Assembly (NCBI RefSeq): GCF_011009015.1
Contig: NZ_CP048881.1
Location: 1-64,000 of the forward strand
From: Spartinivicinus ruber
GTDB taxonomy: Bacteria > Pseudomonadota > Gammaproteobacteria > Pseudomonadales > Zooshikellaceae
Reading direction: 5' to 3'
Length of the DNA stretch: 64,000 nt
Shown here: positions 43,679-52,505 of the stretch, one piece after another
Numbering within the stretch: position 1 is the first letter of the stretch
Layout: each line of letters opens with the position of its first letter
The notes under the pieces: generated by a model
Seen by the model: the letters and a program-made list of their open reading frames with translations, nothing else
Database searches by the model: none
What the model was told of the DNA's origin: nothing
Position numbers and translations under genes: made by a program

Positions 43679-44269
43679 ATGCTTGTAGGCTACATGCGCG
43701 TATCATCTGACTCTGATCGCCAAAACACTGATCTACAACGCGATGCGTTGCTGGCGGCTGGCGTAGATGAGCGGTTTCTGTTCGAAGACCATGCTTCTGG
43801 TGTTAAAGATGATCGACCTGGGTTATCAAAAGCCCTGGCATTTGTAAATCCTGGCGATGTACTGATCGTTTGGAAGCTTGACCGGCTTGGTCGATCGTTG
43901 TCGCACCTCTTGACTATCATTAACACGTTACAAGAGCGAAAGGTCTCCTTTCGTTCTTTGACTGAGGGAATGGATACCACCACGGCATCTGGTGAGTTGC
44001 TATTCCAAGTGTTTGGCGCACTGGCACAGTACGAGCGCAGCTTGATACGCGAGCGTGTCATTGCTGGTTTGGCGGCAGCTAAGCGGCGTGGACGTGTCGG
44101 CGGGCGACCACTGGCTATCACAGGAGAAAAACTAGAGGCCATTATTACTGCTCTAGATAGTGGTATGTCCAAGGCAGCTGTCTGTAGAAACTTCGGCGTT
44201 AAGCGGACTACGCTCATCGATACGCTTGCCCGTGTCGGTTGGCCAGACAACAATGGTTCAAAAAAGTGA
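43679..44269 (+). CDS. tnpR: Serine resolvase TnpR
   Basis: 196 residues from ATG 43679. Catalytic Ser lies in YMRVSSDSDRQNTDLQ, and Arg residues in WKLDRLGRS and YERSLIRERVIAGLAAAKRRGRVGGRP. The C-terminal HTH is MSKAAVCRNFGVKRTTLIDTL. It resolves cointegrates made by TnpA at res. Confidence 0.92.
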   Translation: MLVGYMRVSSDSDRQNTDLQRDALLAAGVDERFLFEDHASGVKDDRPGLSKALAFVNPGDVLIVWKLDRLGRSLSHLLTIINTLQERKVSFRSLTEGMDTTTASGELLFQVFGALAQYERSLIRERVIAGLAAAKRRGRVGGRPLAITGEKLEAIITALDSGMSKAAVCRNFGVKRTTLIDTLARVGWPDNNGSKK

Positions 44270-44386
44270 ATACCAAACCCTTTTGTCTGACTTAGGCTAC
44301 AGGAAATAATTCGAGGGTTTACTGCCGAGCTGTCATTACCAGTCTGTACGCTAAATTTTACTGCATCCTAAGATTATTATTTACTA

Positions 44387-44421
44387 ACTCGTCATTTTCG
44401 AGGGTTCTTCCACTGGCCCCC
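44387..44421 (-). repeat. Right terminal inverted repeat of the Tn3 element
   Basis: Complement of the left end; the last bases GGCCCCC abut the truncated decoration gene. The 117 bp between tnpR and this repeat show no gene. Confidence 0.9.
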
Positions 44422-44423
44422 TA

Positions 44424-44618
44424 GTGAATGCACAAGGCGCGTTTGTGAAGGTCGATGGTTCGGAAGACCCCATCGGCGTAGTCGTAGGGCCGCGTACTAT
44501 TTTAGATACCTATGCCATTGTGATTAAAAAAGGGCTGGCGTTTCCCAAAGGGATGAGTGCAGCCAATCAGGAAAAAATGATTGAAAAACTCTACAAGCAG
44601 GGGATTAAAACCATTTAA
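44424..44618 (+). pseudogene. Truncated head decoration protein (module 2), 5' end lost at the transposon
   Basis: 64 residues open from just outside the transposon end. DGSEDPIGVVVG, AIVIKKGLAFPKGMSAANQEKMIEKLYKQGI follows the pattern of the C-terminal half of the decoration protein at 24257. It directly precedes a capsid gene, as D does in module 1. The missing N-terminal half, and all of terminase, portal and protease expected further left, are absent. A GTG at 44424 exists but no ribosome site. Confidence 0.65.
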
Positions 44619-44681
44619 TTATTTTCCTGCCTTTTCCCCTTCAATCATTACATTATTTTTTACTATTGGATTTATTATTTT

Positions 44682-45698
44682 ATGTTTCAAATGAATAACC
44701 CATTTGACGACCCGTCGTTTAGTATGGCATCAATGACGGCGGCGATTAACTTATTGCCGTCAATGCCTTCCCGCGCCGGAGCATTTTTTACCAAAACCAA
44801 GCCAGTAAGCACCCGCACTATTTTGGTAGAAGAAAGAAGCGGTGTATTAGAGTTGCTACAAACGCAAGAACTAGGCTCAACCAGCCAAACCCGGCGCCCT
44901 GGCAAGCGCAAAATCAGGAGCTTTGTGATTCCGCATATTCCGTTGGATACCAGCATTACCGCCGCTGATTATCAAGGGCTGCGCGGATTTGGTACGAATC
45001 GACTGCAAGCCTTATCGCAATTAGTCACCGAAAACCTGCAAGGCCACCGTGATAGCCATGAAATTACAAAACAGTATTTGTGTATGGGGGCGCTTAAAGG
45101 ACAAATTCTAGATGGTGATGGTACCTTGCTGTATGACTTATTCCGCGAGTTTGGTATTCAAAAGAAAATCATTCACTTTGCATTAGACAACAAAGACACC
45201 AGCGTACCCGCTAAGTGTCGTGAGCTAAAGCGGTATTTAGAGCAAACGCTAATGGGTGAAAGCATGTCTAAGGTACAGGTGGAGATTAGCCCTGAATTTT
45301 TTGAAAAACTGATTGCCCATGCGTCAGTAAAAGAAATTTACTTAAACCATGCGGCGGCTGTCACTAAATTAGGGGGCGATCCTCGCGATAACTTCCCTAT
45401 TGGTGGTGTCACTTTCCGAGAAAATACCGAGCAGGCGTTACGTAAAGATGGTTCCGTGTATCGGTTTATTGATGAGGAAAAAGGGCTAGCTATTCCAGTT
45501 GGCACCCGAAATACGTTTTTCATGGCCTATGCGCCCGCTGACTTTAATGAAACTGCTAATACATTAGGCAAGCCTTACTATGCCAAAATGGCGCCCCGTA
45601 AATACAACCGAGGCATGGACTTACACTCACAATGTAACCCGCTGCCTATGTGTGCACGCCCTGGCATTTTGGTAGAAGTCGATGCAGGAGCAGGCTAA
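44682..45698 (+). CDS. Major capsid protein, lambda gpE family (module 2)
   Basis: 338 residues. Matches to the family include TRTILVEERSGVLELL, RRPGKRKIRSFVIPHIPLDT, FGTNRLQALSQLVTENLQGHRDSHEITKQY and the C-terminal TLGKPYYAKMAPRKYNRGMDLHSQCNPLPMC. It is clearly related to the gene at 25061 but diverged, so the two come from different phages rather than a recent duplication. Intact. Confidence 0.9.
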   Translation: MFQMNNPFDDPSFSMASMTAAINLLPSMPSRAGAFFTKTKPVSTRTILVEERSGVLELLQTQELGSTSQTRRPGKRKIRSFVIPHIPLDTSITAADYQGLRGFGTNRLQALSQLVTENLQGHRDSHEITKQYLCMGALKGQILDGDGTLLYDLFREFGIQKKIIHFALDNKDTSVPAKCRELKRYLEQTLMGESMSKVQVEISPEFFEKLIAHASVKEIYLNHAAAVTKLGGDPRDNFPIGGVTFRENTEQALRKDGSVYRFIDEEKGLAIPVGTRNTFFMAYAPADFNETANTLGKPYYAKMAPRKYNRGMDLHSQCNPLPMCARPGILVEVDAGAG

Positions 45699-46053
45699 CG
45701 CTTTTAAGGTGTTGCTAGAAATGTGGGGGGTAACAGCCCATTACACAACACCTGACAACCAGCACGGCACTATACGGGTGTTTTGGCATGAGGCAGACAT
45801 CACCCAAACCCCAACCCGAAAAAATGCCAATGCTCAATTGATTAACCAACAAAGCTGTATTTATGCAGCAGTCGATGCATTAGCCCCATTGCCCGCTGGC
45901 ACTCTGATTACCCTCAAAAACACCACCTATCGAATGCAGCAACCGATTAAAACCCGATGCATTGCCATGGCACCGATTGTTTTTAATAGCAAGGAGGCGC
46001 CAGCGAATGATTTTGGTAATTTTTTAAATGAGCGGATTTACTCTACAAATTGA
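45682..46053 (+). CDS. Head-tail connector-type protein (module 2)
   Basis: 123 residues, overlapping the capsid end by 17 bp. Beta-rich (GTIRVFWHEADI, GTLITLKNTTYRMQQPI). It holds the same place as the gene at 26062 but with little sequence likeness. FII/stopper role inferred from order. Confidence 0.5.
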   Translation: MQEQANAFKVLLEMWGVTAHYTTPDNQHGTIRVFWHEADITQTPTRKNANAQLINQQSCIYAAVDALAPLPAGTLITLKNTTYRMQQPIKTRCIAMAPIVFNSKEAPANDFGNFLNERIYSTN

Positions 46054-46624
46054 TTTAAGAGAATCAACAGGCCAATTAATTAACAACCTGGCATTCACTG
46101 AAGACATGATCAACCAAGCGGTTAGGCGAGCGCTTAAACGCACAGGCGTGTGGTTTCGGACTCACACCAAACGAGCCATAGGCCGCGAGTTGGGTATTGC
46201 ACAGAAGGCGTTAAACCGCCGTTACCGTGTCACCGTTAGCCGAAATAAACCCACTTTATCCATTTGGGTCGGGGTATTGGCCATTGCCGCCCATAAGACA
46301 GGTGACCCACGACAGAACGCGGCAGGGGTACAGGTGCAAGAACAATACGATGGGGCCTTTGCGGCCAATATGTTTGGTAATGGCGAGCGGGTTTATATCC
46401 GCACCGCTGTTAATGCCGAGCAAGGCCACGTCACCGTCGCTAAAACCGGCCAAAAACTGGTTAATCAAAACCGCGTCCACCGCCACCGCTTCCCGGTTGA
46501 AGTGGTAGGAATGGAAATTAGTGATAGTAGTCTGGCTATTTTGGAGCGTTACGAAAAGCTGGTAAACAAACGTTATAAACGTTTTTTGCAGCACGAAATT
46601 AATTACATTATTAATTATGCCTAA
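46028..46624 (+). CDS. Minor tail protein Z-like (module 2)
   Basis: 198 residues. MINQAVRRALKRTGVWFRTHTKRAIGRELGIAQKALNRRYRV and LAILERYEKLVNKRYKRFLQHEINYI align with the protein at 26396. Overlaps both neighbours, as in module 1. Confidence 0.75.
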   Translation: MSGFTLQIDLRESTGQLINNLAFTEDMINQAVRRALKRTGVWFRTHTKRAIGRELGIAQKALNRRYRVTVSRNKPTLSIWVGVLAIAAHKTGDPRQNAAGVQVQEQYDGAFAANMFGNGERVYIRTAVNAEQGHVTVAKTGQKLVNQNRVHRHRFPVEVVGMEISDSSLAILERYEKLVNKRYKRFLQHEINYIINYA

Positions 46625-47114
46625 AACAATTAATCAAATTTCTGATTTTTATTATGCTGTCGTGGAGGGATTAAAACCGCATTTACATGAAGCCATAAAA
46701 ATCGAAAACTTTTTTGAATTTGGTGAGGCGGCTATTCATACGCATCAATTAATGGTGTTTGTGGAATTAGCCGAAATTAACCCAGCCCCACCTTCACCCG
46801 ATGGCCGACATGGGCAGCAAGTCGGTGTCATACTCCATTGTTTTGCTAGCCAGGCATTACCCCATGCCAATGTCAAAGCGATGGATTTAGCCTCAGCCAT
46901 TGAGCGTGTCTTATCTAATCCTAATCCCTGGCACTTAACACCTGTCGTATTGCCACCTGAGCAAGTCGTGTGTGAGCCGGGCTTTTTTAAGCCCGGTAGT
47001 CAAGGGTTTGAGTCTTGGCAAATTGCTTTTACACAGACGGTGTATTTAGGTGAACCGGACCCGGTGTTTTTCGATCATCACTACCCGGAGGCGACTAATG
47101 TTCGGATTCAATAG
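46617..47114 (+). CDS. Tail terminator/completion protein, Mu gp37-like (module 2)
   Basis: 165 residues, same outline as the protein at 26976: ISDFYYAVVEGLKPHLHE, LMVFVELAEINPAP, FFKPGSQGFESWQIAFTQTVYLG. Overlaps the spike gene by 17 bp. Confidence 0.6.
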   Translation: MPKTINQISDFYYAVVEGLKPHLHEAIKIENFFEFGEAAIHTHQLMVFVELAEINPAPPSPDGRHGQQVGVILHCFASQALPHANVKAMDLASAIERVLSNPNPWHLTPVVLPPEQVVCEPGFFKPGSQGFESWQIAFTQTVYLGEPDPVFFDHHYPEATNVRIQ

Positions 47115-47706
47115 CCAGCATGACGCGATTAACGGGCTGTTAGATGAAGCAGAAGACATCAAGCGCCGTTTAAATGGCGTGGTGCAAATCGGTGTGGTTG
47201 AAGTGGTGGAACCGGCGAAAGCACAAGTCAAAGTGCGCCATGGTGACAACCTGACACCCCTTGTGCCGTGGATAACCCTGGCAGCCGGTGGGGTAAAAGT
47301 CTATCGCTGCCCCAGCGTGGGCGAGCAATGCTTGTTGTTGAATTTTGGTGGTGGTGACAATGGCTCGATGACAGTGGCGCTGCCAGGTGTCTTTAGCCAG
47401 GCCAACCCACAACCGACAACGGACCCAGACGCCCACACAGTCCTGTATCCCAACGGTAGCCGCATTACTTACCATCATGGCCAAGACCGGCTCAGCATCG
47501 AGCAGACGGCGGGAGAGGTCTATATAAAATCACCCACCAAAATCACCTTAGATACCCCCTTACTGCATTGTACTGGCGATATTAAAGCCGATGGCGACAT
47601 TATGGACCACACCAACAGTATGCAGGGGGATCGGGATATTTATAACAGCCATACACACGATGTGTCGGGCCACAGTAAAGCCGTACCGACGGGAGAAACC
47701 CAGTGA
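47098..47706 (+). CDS. Baseplate spike protein V (module 2)
   Basis: 202 residues from ATG 47098, with a gagg site upstream; the open frame extends back inside the preceding gene. OB-fold (GVVEVVEPAKAQVKVRHGD), a short beta-helix and an apex nearly identical to that of module 1 (NSHTHDVSGHSKAVPT). The H-x-H is the probable iron site. Confidence 0.88.
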   Translation: MFGFNSQHDAINGLLDEAEDIKRRLNGVVQIGVVEVVEPAKAQVKVRHGDNLTPLVPWITLAAGGVKVYRCPSVGEQCLLLNFGGGDNGSMTVALPGVFSQANPQPTTDPDAHTVLYPNGSRITYHHGQDRLSIEQTAGEVYIKSPTKITLDTPLLHCTGDIKADGDIMDHTNSMQGDRDIYNSHTHDVSGHSKAVPTGETQ

Positions 47707-48038
47707 TAGGCATTGATCGAGTCACAGGCAAGACAATTACAGGTGAAACCCAACTCATTAGTCGTATTCAACAAGTGATTACCACACCGATTGGTGGGCG
47801 ATTAAAACGCCGTGCGTTTGGTTCCCGAGTGCCGGAATTAATGGGGCAATTACAAACCCCGCAAAATGCCATGCTGGCACAAATGTATATTCTGGAAGCC
47901 CTCAAAAATCCGGCGAATGATGTACAAGACTTTACGCCTAAGCGTTGCCAGGTGATGGCGGGTGAACAGGGGTTTATTGCCGTATTAACCGGACAATGGG
48001 AGGAAAAAAATACAACGTTAGAAGTAGTAATTGAATGA
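47703..48038 (+). CDS. Baseplate wedge protein W, gp25-like (module 2)
   Basis: 111 residues with a GTG start overlapping the V stop (GTGA). ETQLISRIQQVITTPIGGRLKRRAFGSRVPELM is the gp25 signature, more canonical than in module 1. Overlaps J by 4 bp. Confidence 0.87.
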   Translation: MIGIDRVTGKTITGETQLISRIQQVITTPIGGRLKRRAFGSRVPELMGQLQTPQNAMLAQMYILEALKNPANDVQDFTPKRCQVMAGEQGFIAVLTGQWEEKNTTLEVVIE

Positions 48039-49069
48039 TTATTCCTGGTCAAAATCAGCTGTCATTACCTGAAGCACTGCAAGTGCCGGACTATGAACAG
48101 CTGCTAACGCAATTAAAACAAACAACTATTCGCGAAGTGGCTAAACAAGATAAAACCCAGGCGGATGCTTTAGCCGTCACCTTTGAAAATAACGCTGAAA
48201 TTCTCACCAAAATGCTACAAAGTCAGGTGTATGTGTTACAGCAACACATTCGCCATATAAACGCCCAAGCCATCCAAATGTTTGCTATGTATGCGACAGG
48301 GGATAATTTGGATTTGGTGGCCAGTCAATTGGGATTAGAACGCCAGGTCATTGAGCCAGGTGATTCTGAAGCCTTTCCGCCCAAGCCCCCCGTCATGGAA
48401 AATGACGAATCATTAAGGCTACGCTATTTTTTAGCCCCTTATGCGTTCTCAACCGCTGGGCCACAAAAGGCGTATGTTTATCACGGCTTAACGCTGGGCG
48501 AGCAACCGGAAATCAGTGTTAAAAAACGTTCGGATACCGAATTAATTTTACATTATCAATTTCCACGCAATGGTTTGTCTGCCCAGGTGAAAGATGCCAC
48601 GGCGATTAATCCCGAGCCGGGCAAAGTGACCGTCACGCTGTTAGCTTATGACCAAGCCAAATTAGAAAACACCACCGCCGCCGATAAGCGGGAAGCGTTG
48701 CAAACTCAACTGGATGAACTCAAGACAGCCGCTGTTCATTATTTTAATCGTGAGGACATCACGCCAACGACGGATCATGTGACCGTACAGCTGGCGGAGC
48801 TAGTGCCGTATGACATTGAGGCGGTTTGTTATATCTACAAAGGGCCAGACGCCAAAATTACCCAGCAACAAGCCGAAGCCGCTTTACAAGATTATGCAGA
48901 AACGCAATTGCGGTTAGCGGCGATTATCGATATAGGCCAGATATACCACGCCTTACACGAAGTCGGCGCCAGCCGTGTGGATCTCAATCAACCCATTGAA
49001 CGGCTCATCACCGCCCCACATCAAGCGCCGGTGTGCCGTTCGATCAATGTACAAGTTAAAACCATGTGA
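48035..49069 (+). CDS. Baseplate wedge protein J (module 2)
   Basis: 344 residues, about 60 longer than its module 1 counterpart. GDNLDLVASQLGLERQVIEPGD, DDESLRLRYFLAPYAFSTAGPQKAYVYHGL and the C-terminal half match the family. The extra length is mainly in the N-terminal third and an acidic insert near ENTTAADKREALQTQLDELK. It overlaps I by 4 bp. Confidence 0.87.
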   Translation: MIIPGQNQLSLPEALQVPDYEQLLTQLKQTTIREVAKQDKTQADALAVTFENNAEILTKMLQSQVYVLQQHIRHINAQAIQMFAMYATGDNLDLVASQLGLERQVIEPGDSEAFPPKPPVMENDESLRLRYFLAPYAFSTAGPQKAYVYHGLTLGEQPEISVKKRSDTELILHYQFPRNGLSAQVKDATAINPEPGKVTVTLLAYDQAKLENTTAADKREALQTQLDELKTAAVHYFNREDITPTTDHVTVQLAELVPYDIEAVCYIYKGPDAKITQQQAEAALQDYAETQLRLAAIIDIGQIYHALHEVGASRVDLNQPIERLITAPHQAPVCRSINVQVKTM

Positions 49070-49698
49070 GCATTAAACACTACAGTACCTTACCTGATAA
49101 TCAATCAGCCTTAGAACGTGCTTTAGAATTAGGCTTTCAGCAACTGCTAGACGACATTACCAGCCCTTATCCCAACCTAAAAAATCCAGTTAATACCCCC
49201 GAGCATTTGTTGCCACACTTAGCCCAAGAGCGGGGCGTATCTGAATGGAAAACCACCGCCCCAGTGGCTGAGAAGCGGCGAACCGTGGCGGATATGTGGC
49301 CGATACGACGCCAGGCGGGTACTACCCAGGCGATTAAACAAGCCGTCAGTAGCTTAGGTTATGAGTGTAGTGTGTTGCCCTGGTATCAAAGCGACAGTGA
49401 ACCATACACCTTTGATTTACTGGTATCGCTGGAAAAAAAAGGGTTGTCGCAAGATGTTGAGCAGCGGATAACTGACCGGCTGATTGATGCGGCCAGTCTT
49501 CGCGATAATTATCAAATTAATTACTCGCAACCTGTCGAAATTGGCATGAAAAAAGGGGGCGCACTGGAAACATGGGAAGCCATTAAAGTGCAGCCGTATC
49601 AGCCTAATCAATTAAGCACGATCCATAAAACCTGTTATGCCGTTGGGTTTGCCCAACTGGAAAAAATTACTTTATTTATTAGACACCCTGAAGAATGA
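49066..49698 (+). CDS. Tail protein I (module 2)
   Basis: 210 residues starting with GTG 49066. STLPDNQSALERALELGFQQL, LLPHLAQERGVSEWKTTAPVAEKRRTV and RRQAGTTQAIKQAVSSLGYE match P2 gpI. Same length as in module 1 but diverged. Overlaps the fibre gene by 4 bp. Confidence 0.87.
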   Translation: MSIKHYSTLPDNQSALERALELGFQQLLDDITSPYPNLKNPVNTPEHLLPHLAQERGVSEWKTTAPVAEKRRTVADMWPIRRQAGTTQAIKQAVSSLGYECSVLPWYQSDSEPYTFDLLVSLEKKGLSQDVEQRITDRLIDAASLRDNYQINYSQPVEIGMKKGGALETWEAIKVQPYQPNQLSTIHKTCYAVGFAQLEKITLFIRHPEE

Positions 49699-51002
49699 GC
49701 GAATATTTAACAGCCATTACTAAAACGGGCTTAGCCAAAGAAGCAAAAGCCCGACGAGATAATACCAAAATTAAATTAGTCGATTTTGCCATCGGTGATG
49801 GTGAATTACCGACGGATATTGCCGCACTGGAACAGCGAACGGAGTTAGTGAATCAGCAATATCGCGCCAAAATTAATGGCGTCCATATTGACCCGGAAGC
49901 GCCTGAAACCATCCGAATTAATGCATTAATTCCCCATGAGGTGGGCGGCTGGTTTATTCGGGAGTGTGGCATTTATGATTCCGACGGGGATTTATACGCC
50001 ATCGCCAATGTACCACCGACCTATAAAAATGGGCCTGATTCGGGCGCTAAAAAAGAAATTGGCTTAAACGTGTATATTGCGACGGCCAACACCCAGCAAA
50101 TTGATTTAACCATTGATCCCGATTCAGTCATTGCCACCCGTGAAATGCTGGTGGTGAGCCTGAAACAACATAAAGCCGAAGATGACCCACACCCGCAGTA
50201 TGTGCAGCAAAGCCAGTTAGGCAAAGCGCCGGGTGACGTGTCGGTGGTGGGGGATTTTGGATTAGGCCAGCTGGAAAATAAAACGGCGGCTAACGTAGAT
50301 GAGTTAATCACCTTTGGCTTTTATCGTATCGATCAGGCAGCAGGCACATTGCCTACCGGGATTGGCGTGGGCTCAGAAATGGCCACGTTTTATGTGGAGG
50401 TACTGCCCCAGGGCGACCAGCATGTTATGCAACGGTTGCAGCATACTAGCACGACAAGAACCTTTGAGCGGCGCCGTGTGAATGGTGAGTGGTTAGCCTG
50501 GCGGGAAGTGGTGTTTGTTGACGCCATGCAAAAAGCTTTTTCCAACCACGAAGCCGAGCCAGACCCGCACCCGCAGTATATTCAAAAAACCGGCGGTAAT
50601 TTTACCGGCGAAATTAATGTGTTAGATAATGCGGTTTATCACGAAGGCCACAAACCCAGTTGGGAAGAAGTGACCGATAAACCGGCTGATTACCCACCCG
50701 CTACACATAACCATGATGATGTGTATTTTAAGCTGGATCACCGCACGAAATCGGTGTGGGTCGATGTGACTTCAATTGGTCAAACCGGGGATATTTACAC
50801 GGCCTTGAACTGGGCTAAAACCATTCACCCAGACGATACCTTTCAAGATAACGACCACATGATTGTGTTGTATTCCAATCAACACGCCAGGGGTACAGGT
50901 AATGGTACGCATTACTGGAATACCCGTCATATGGTGACCTTTTTACGCAGTCGTAGCGGCTGGCATTTATTAGCGAATCAACCAGGACGGGAGCCTGCCT
51001 AA
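49695..51002 (+). CDS. Tail fibre protein, long form with knob-like domain (module 2)
   Basis: 435 residues. The N-terminal attachment domain (VDFAIGDGELPTD, GGWFIRECGIYDSDGDLYAIANVPPTYK) matches module 1 in type. Between two copies of DPHPQY (about residues 164 and 289) lies an insert of about 120 residues including FGFYRIDQAAGTLPTGIG ... RRRVNGEWLAWREVV, a pattern of pyocin-knob domains. The distal part is almost identical to the module 1 fibre. The insert probably gives this tail a different receptor contact. Confidence 0.82.
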   Translation: MSEYLTAITKTGLAKEAKARRDNTKIKLVDFAIGDGELPTDIAALEQRTELVNQQYRAKINGVHIDPEAPETIRINALIPHEVGGWFIRECGIYDSDGDLYAIANVPPTYKNGPDSGAKKEIGLNVYIATANTQQIDLTIDPDSVIATREMLVVSLKQHKAEDDPHPQYVQQSQLGKAPGDVSVVGDFGLGQLENKTAANVDELITFGFYRIDQAAGTLPTGIGVGSEMATFYVEVLPQGDQHVMQRLQHTSTTRTFERRRVNGEWLAWREVVFVDAMQKAFSNHEAEPDPHPQYIQKTGGNFTGEINVLDNAVYHEGHKPSWEEVTDKPADYPPATHNHDDVYFKLDHRTKSVWVDVTSIGQTGDIYTALNWAKTIHPDDTFQDNDHMIVLYSNQHARGTGNGTHYWNTRHMVTFLRSRSGWHLLANQPGREPA

Positions 51003-51535
51003 TGAACGTGATTTTAATTTTTAATAAGTTTACTGATGCCTATTTAGGTTTAACCTACGCCGGGGATGGCATGAGTGTTACCCCTGAAACCTGTAACCAA
51101 GAACATTTTAAATATAAGGTGGTAGATTTAGACCCAGACACTGAAGTATGGGAGGGTAACTATCACACGGGTAAAGTGGTTAAAAGAGCAAATCGAAAGA
51201 TTATTATTACCGAAGATGAATTAAATATTGATTGCCAGACTAAAGTCTTTCGAAAATATCGATATTACCAGCAATTTAATATTTTATATGACGTGATCGA
51301 CGCATTAATTGCAGCGAGTAATGTTGATGAAAGTCAGCTGACAAAGTACCGGGAAATGCGCGAGTATTTAACCCGGATTCGAGACAATAACGACCGTTAC
51401 AAAGCCGCTTATCAGGCCGTTGATGGGTATGAGTATTGGGATAAAGCCAGGGAAAGAGAAGAGTTAAATAAACAGCTTGAGGGCGGCCTACATGAAATGA
51501 TTGGCCGTGACAATAACACCCATGGTCTCATCTAA
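51002..51535 (+). CDS. Fibre-associated protein, probable fibre assembly or chaperone (copy 2)
   Basis: 177 residues, differing from the copy at 30815 at few sites (for example EGNYHTG for EGDYHTG, and the C-terminal NNTHGLI). Coupled to the fibre stop by TAATG. Confidence 0.55.
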   Translation: MNVILIFNKFTDAYLGLTYAGDGMSVTPETCNQEHFKYKVVDLDPDTEVWEGNYHTGKVVKRANRKIIITEDELNIDCQTKVFRKYRYYQQFNILYDVIDALIAASNVDESQLTKYREMREYLTRIRDNNDRYKAAYQAVDGYEYWDKAREREELNKQLEGGLHEMIGRDNNTHGLI

Positions 51536-52007
51536 AACTTATCTTCCAGCAGATAAAGTCAATAGTTTGCGTGACTTGATCACGCAAATAGATCAAGCCT
51601 ACTGGCGGGATCGCTCAACCCATAAGCCGAACCTTGGGATAGACGGCAGTATAGGCCGTTATTACTCCTGTGGTCATATTTCATGCCCTGAACCCATTCG
51701 AAAAAAAATTGATGCCATTGCACCCGCGTTAGCGCCCTATGAACTGGAAGACTGGGCAATCAACTGGATGCCAAAAGGCGGTTTTATTCCGCCGCATATC
51801 GACAATGAGGGCTACCTGGCTTTTGCTGTTTTGTCACTACAGTCTGACAGTGGCGCGTTTATTTGGTATCGAGACAACCAATTAACCCAGCCAGTTGAGA
51901 TTCCAGACCAAGCCGGGCAGTTAATAACCCTTGATAACATCACAACGATTCATTCTGTCGCTACCGCATTAACAGACCGTTATACCCTGATTTTTTTATA
52001 CAAATAA
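51522..52007 (+). CDS. 2OG-Fe(II) oxygenase-like protein in the fibre cassette (copy 2)
   Basis: 161 residues from ATG 51522. The N-terminal 20 residues differ most from copy 1 (SSKTYLPADKVNSLRDLI), but HID, the distal His and the Arg are all kept. Conservation of the metal site in both copies argues for a working enzyme. Confidence 0.65.
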   Translation: MVSSKTYLPADKVNSLRDLITQIDQAYWRDRSTHKPNLGIDGSIGRYYSCGHISCPEPIRKKIDAIAPALAPYELEDWAINWMPKGGFIPPHIDNEGYLAFAVLSLQSDSGAFIWYRDNQLTQPVEIPDQAGQLITLDNITTIHSVATALTDRYTLIFLYK

Positions 52008-52013
52008 TTATTC

Positions 52014-52505
52014 ATGACAACCATTATTCCTAATTTACTGACAAAGGCGCAGTGTTCTGCCCTGTTGCTTGCCGCTAAAAAAGAACTCGCCCGATTTACT
52101 AAAAGCGAAGGGGTTTATCGGCGCATAGGCCAAAACGGTACAAAAGCGTTATCAACTTACCGCACCTTAAAATATTGGCAGTTTTCGCCAGAACTAAAGC
52201 AGCTATTTAATGAGTCATTACCCGACACTGTCACCTCGCAGTTTAATGAGGCGTGGTTTTTATATTTTCCCAAGCAAGGGTTTTTAGACGAATACCAGTC
52301 AGGTAAGCGGCTATTTAATTGCTTATCCATCCCATTAAACAGTGGTGGCACATTTGTGATTGATGCCGTTGAGCACACCAATAACACAGGTGATGGCTAT
52401 TTATTTTCGTTAGCCGATCAACATCAGGTGCCAGAGACGACACAAGCCGACCTCTACCTTTGCTTTTTATTTTCCAACCATATTCAGGTGGCTAATTCAT
52501 GTTGA
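52014..52505 (+). CDS. Degenerate relative of the 2OG oxygenase, fibre cassette (copy 2)
   Basis: 163 residues. Same HxD loss (FLDEYQ) as copy 1 and the same kept His, so the loss predates the copying of the cassette. It ends two residues later (ANSC) and overlaps the next small gene by 7 bp. Confidence 0.5.
   Translation: MTTIIPNLLTKAQCSALLLAAKKELARFTKSEGVYRRIGQNGTKALSTYRTLKYWQFSPELKQLFNESLPDTVTSQFNEAWFLYFPKQGFLDEYQSGKRLFNCLSIPLNSGGTFVIDAVEHTNNTGDGYLFSLADQHQVPETTQADLYLCFLFSNHIQVANSC

Larger units (their letters stand above)
40331..44421. mobile_element. Cryptic Tn3-family transposon
   Basis: A 4.1-kb element with 35-bp terminal inverted repeats at 40331-40365 and 44387-44421 (33 of 35 matching; outer end GGGG). 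Inside are only a transposase gene and a divergent resolvase gene with a res region between them. There are no cargo genes. The flanking 5-mers are TTATA and TAGTG, not a duplication. Tn3 elements normally create a 5-bp duplication, so the ends probably come from different insertion events joined by a deletion. Confidence 0.9.
50717..52493 (+). repeat. Fibre cassette, copy 2 of a 1.8-kb direct repeat
   Basis: Partner of 30530-32306 at a constant offset of 20,187 bp with no gaps. Divergence returns sharply near the sheath genes, where this module has an extra small gene. Confidence 0.85.

Noticed and set aside
43690-44253. Frame opposite the resolvase gene
   Set aside because: Complete overlap with a well-supported resolvase and low-complexity product.
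40326-44426. Simple Tn3 insertion with 5-bp duplication
   Set aside because: Flanking pentamers TTATA and TAGTG differ, and the interrupted gene has no left half on the other side.
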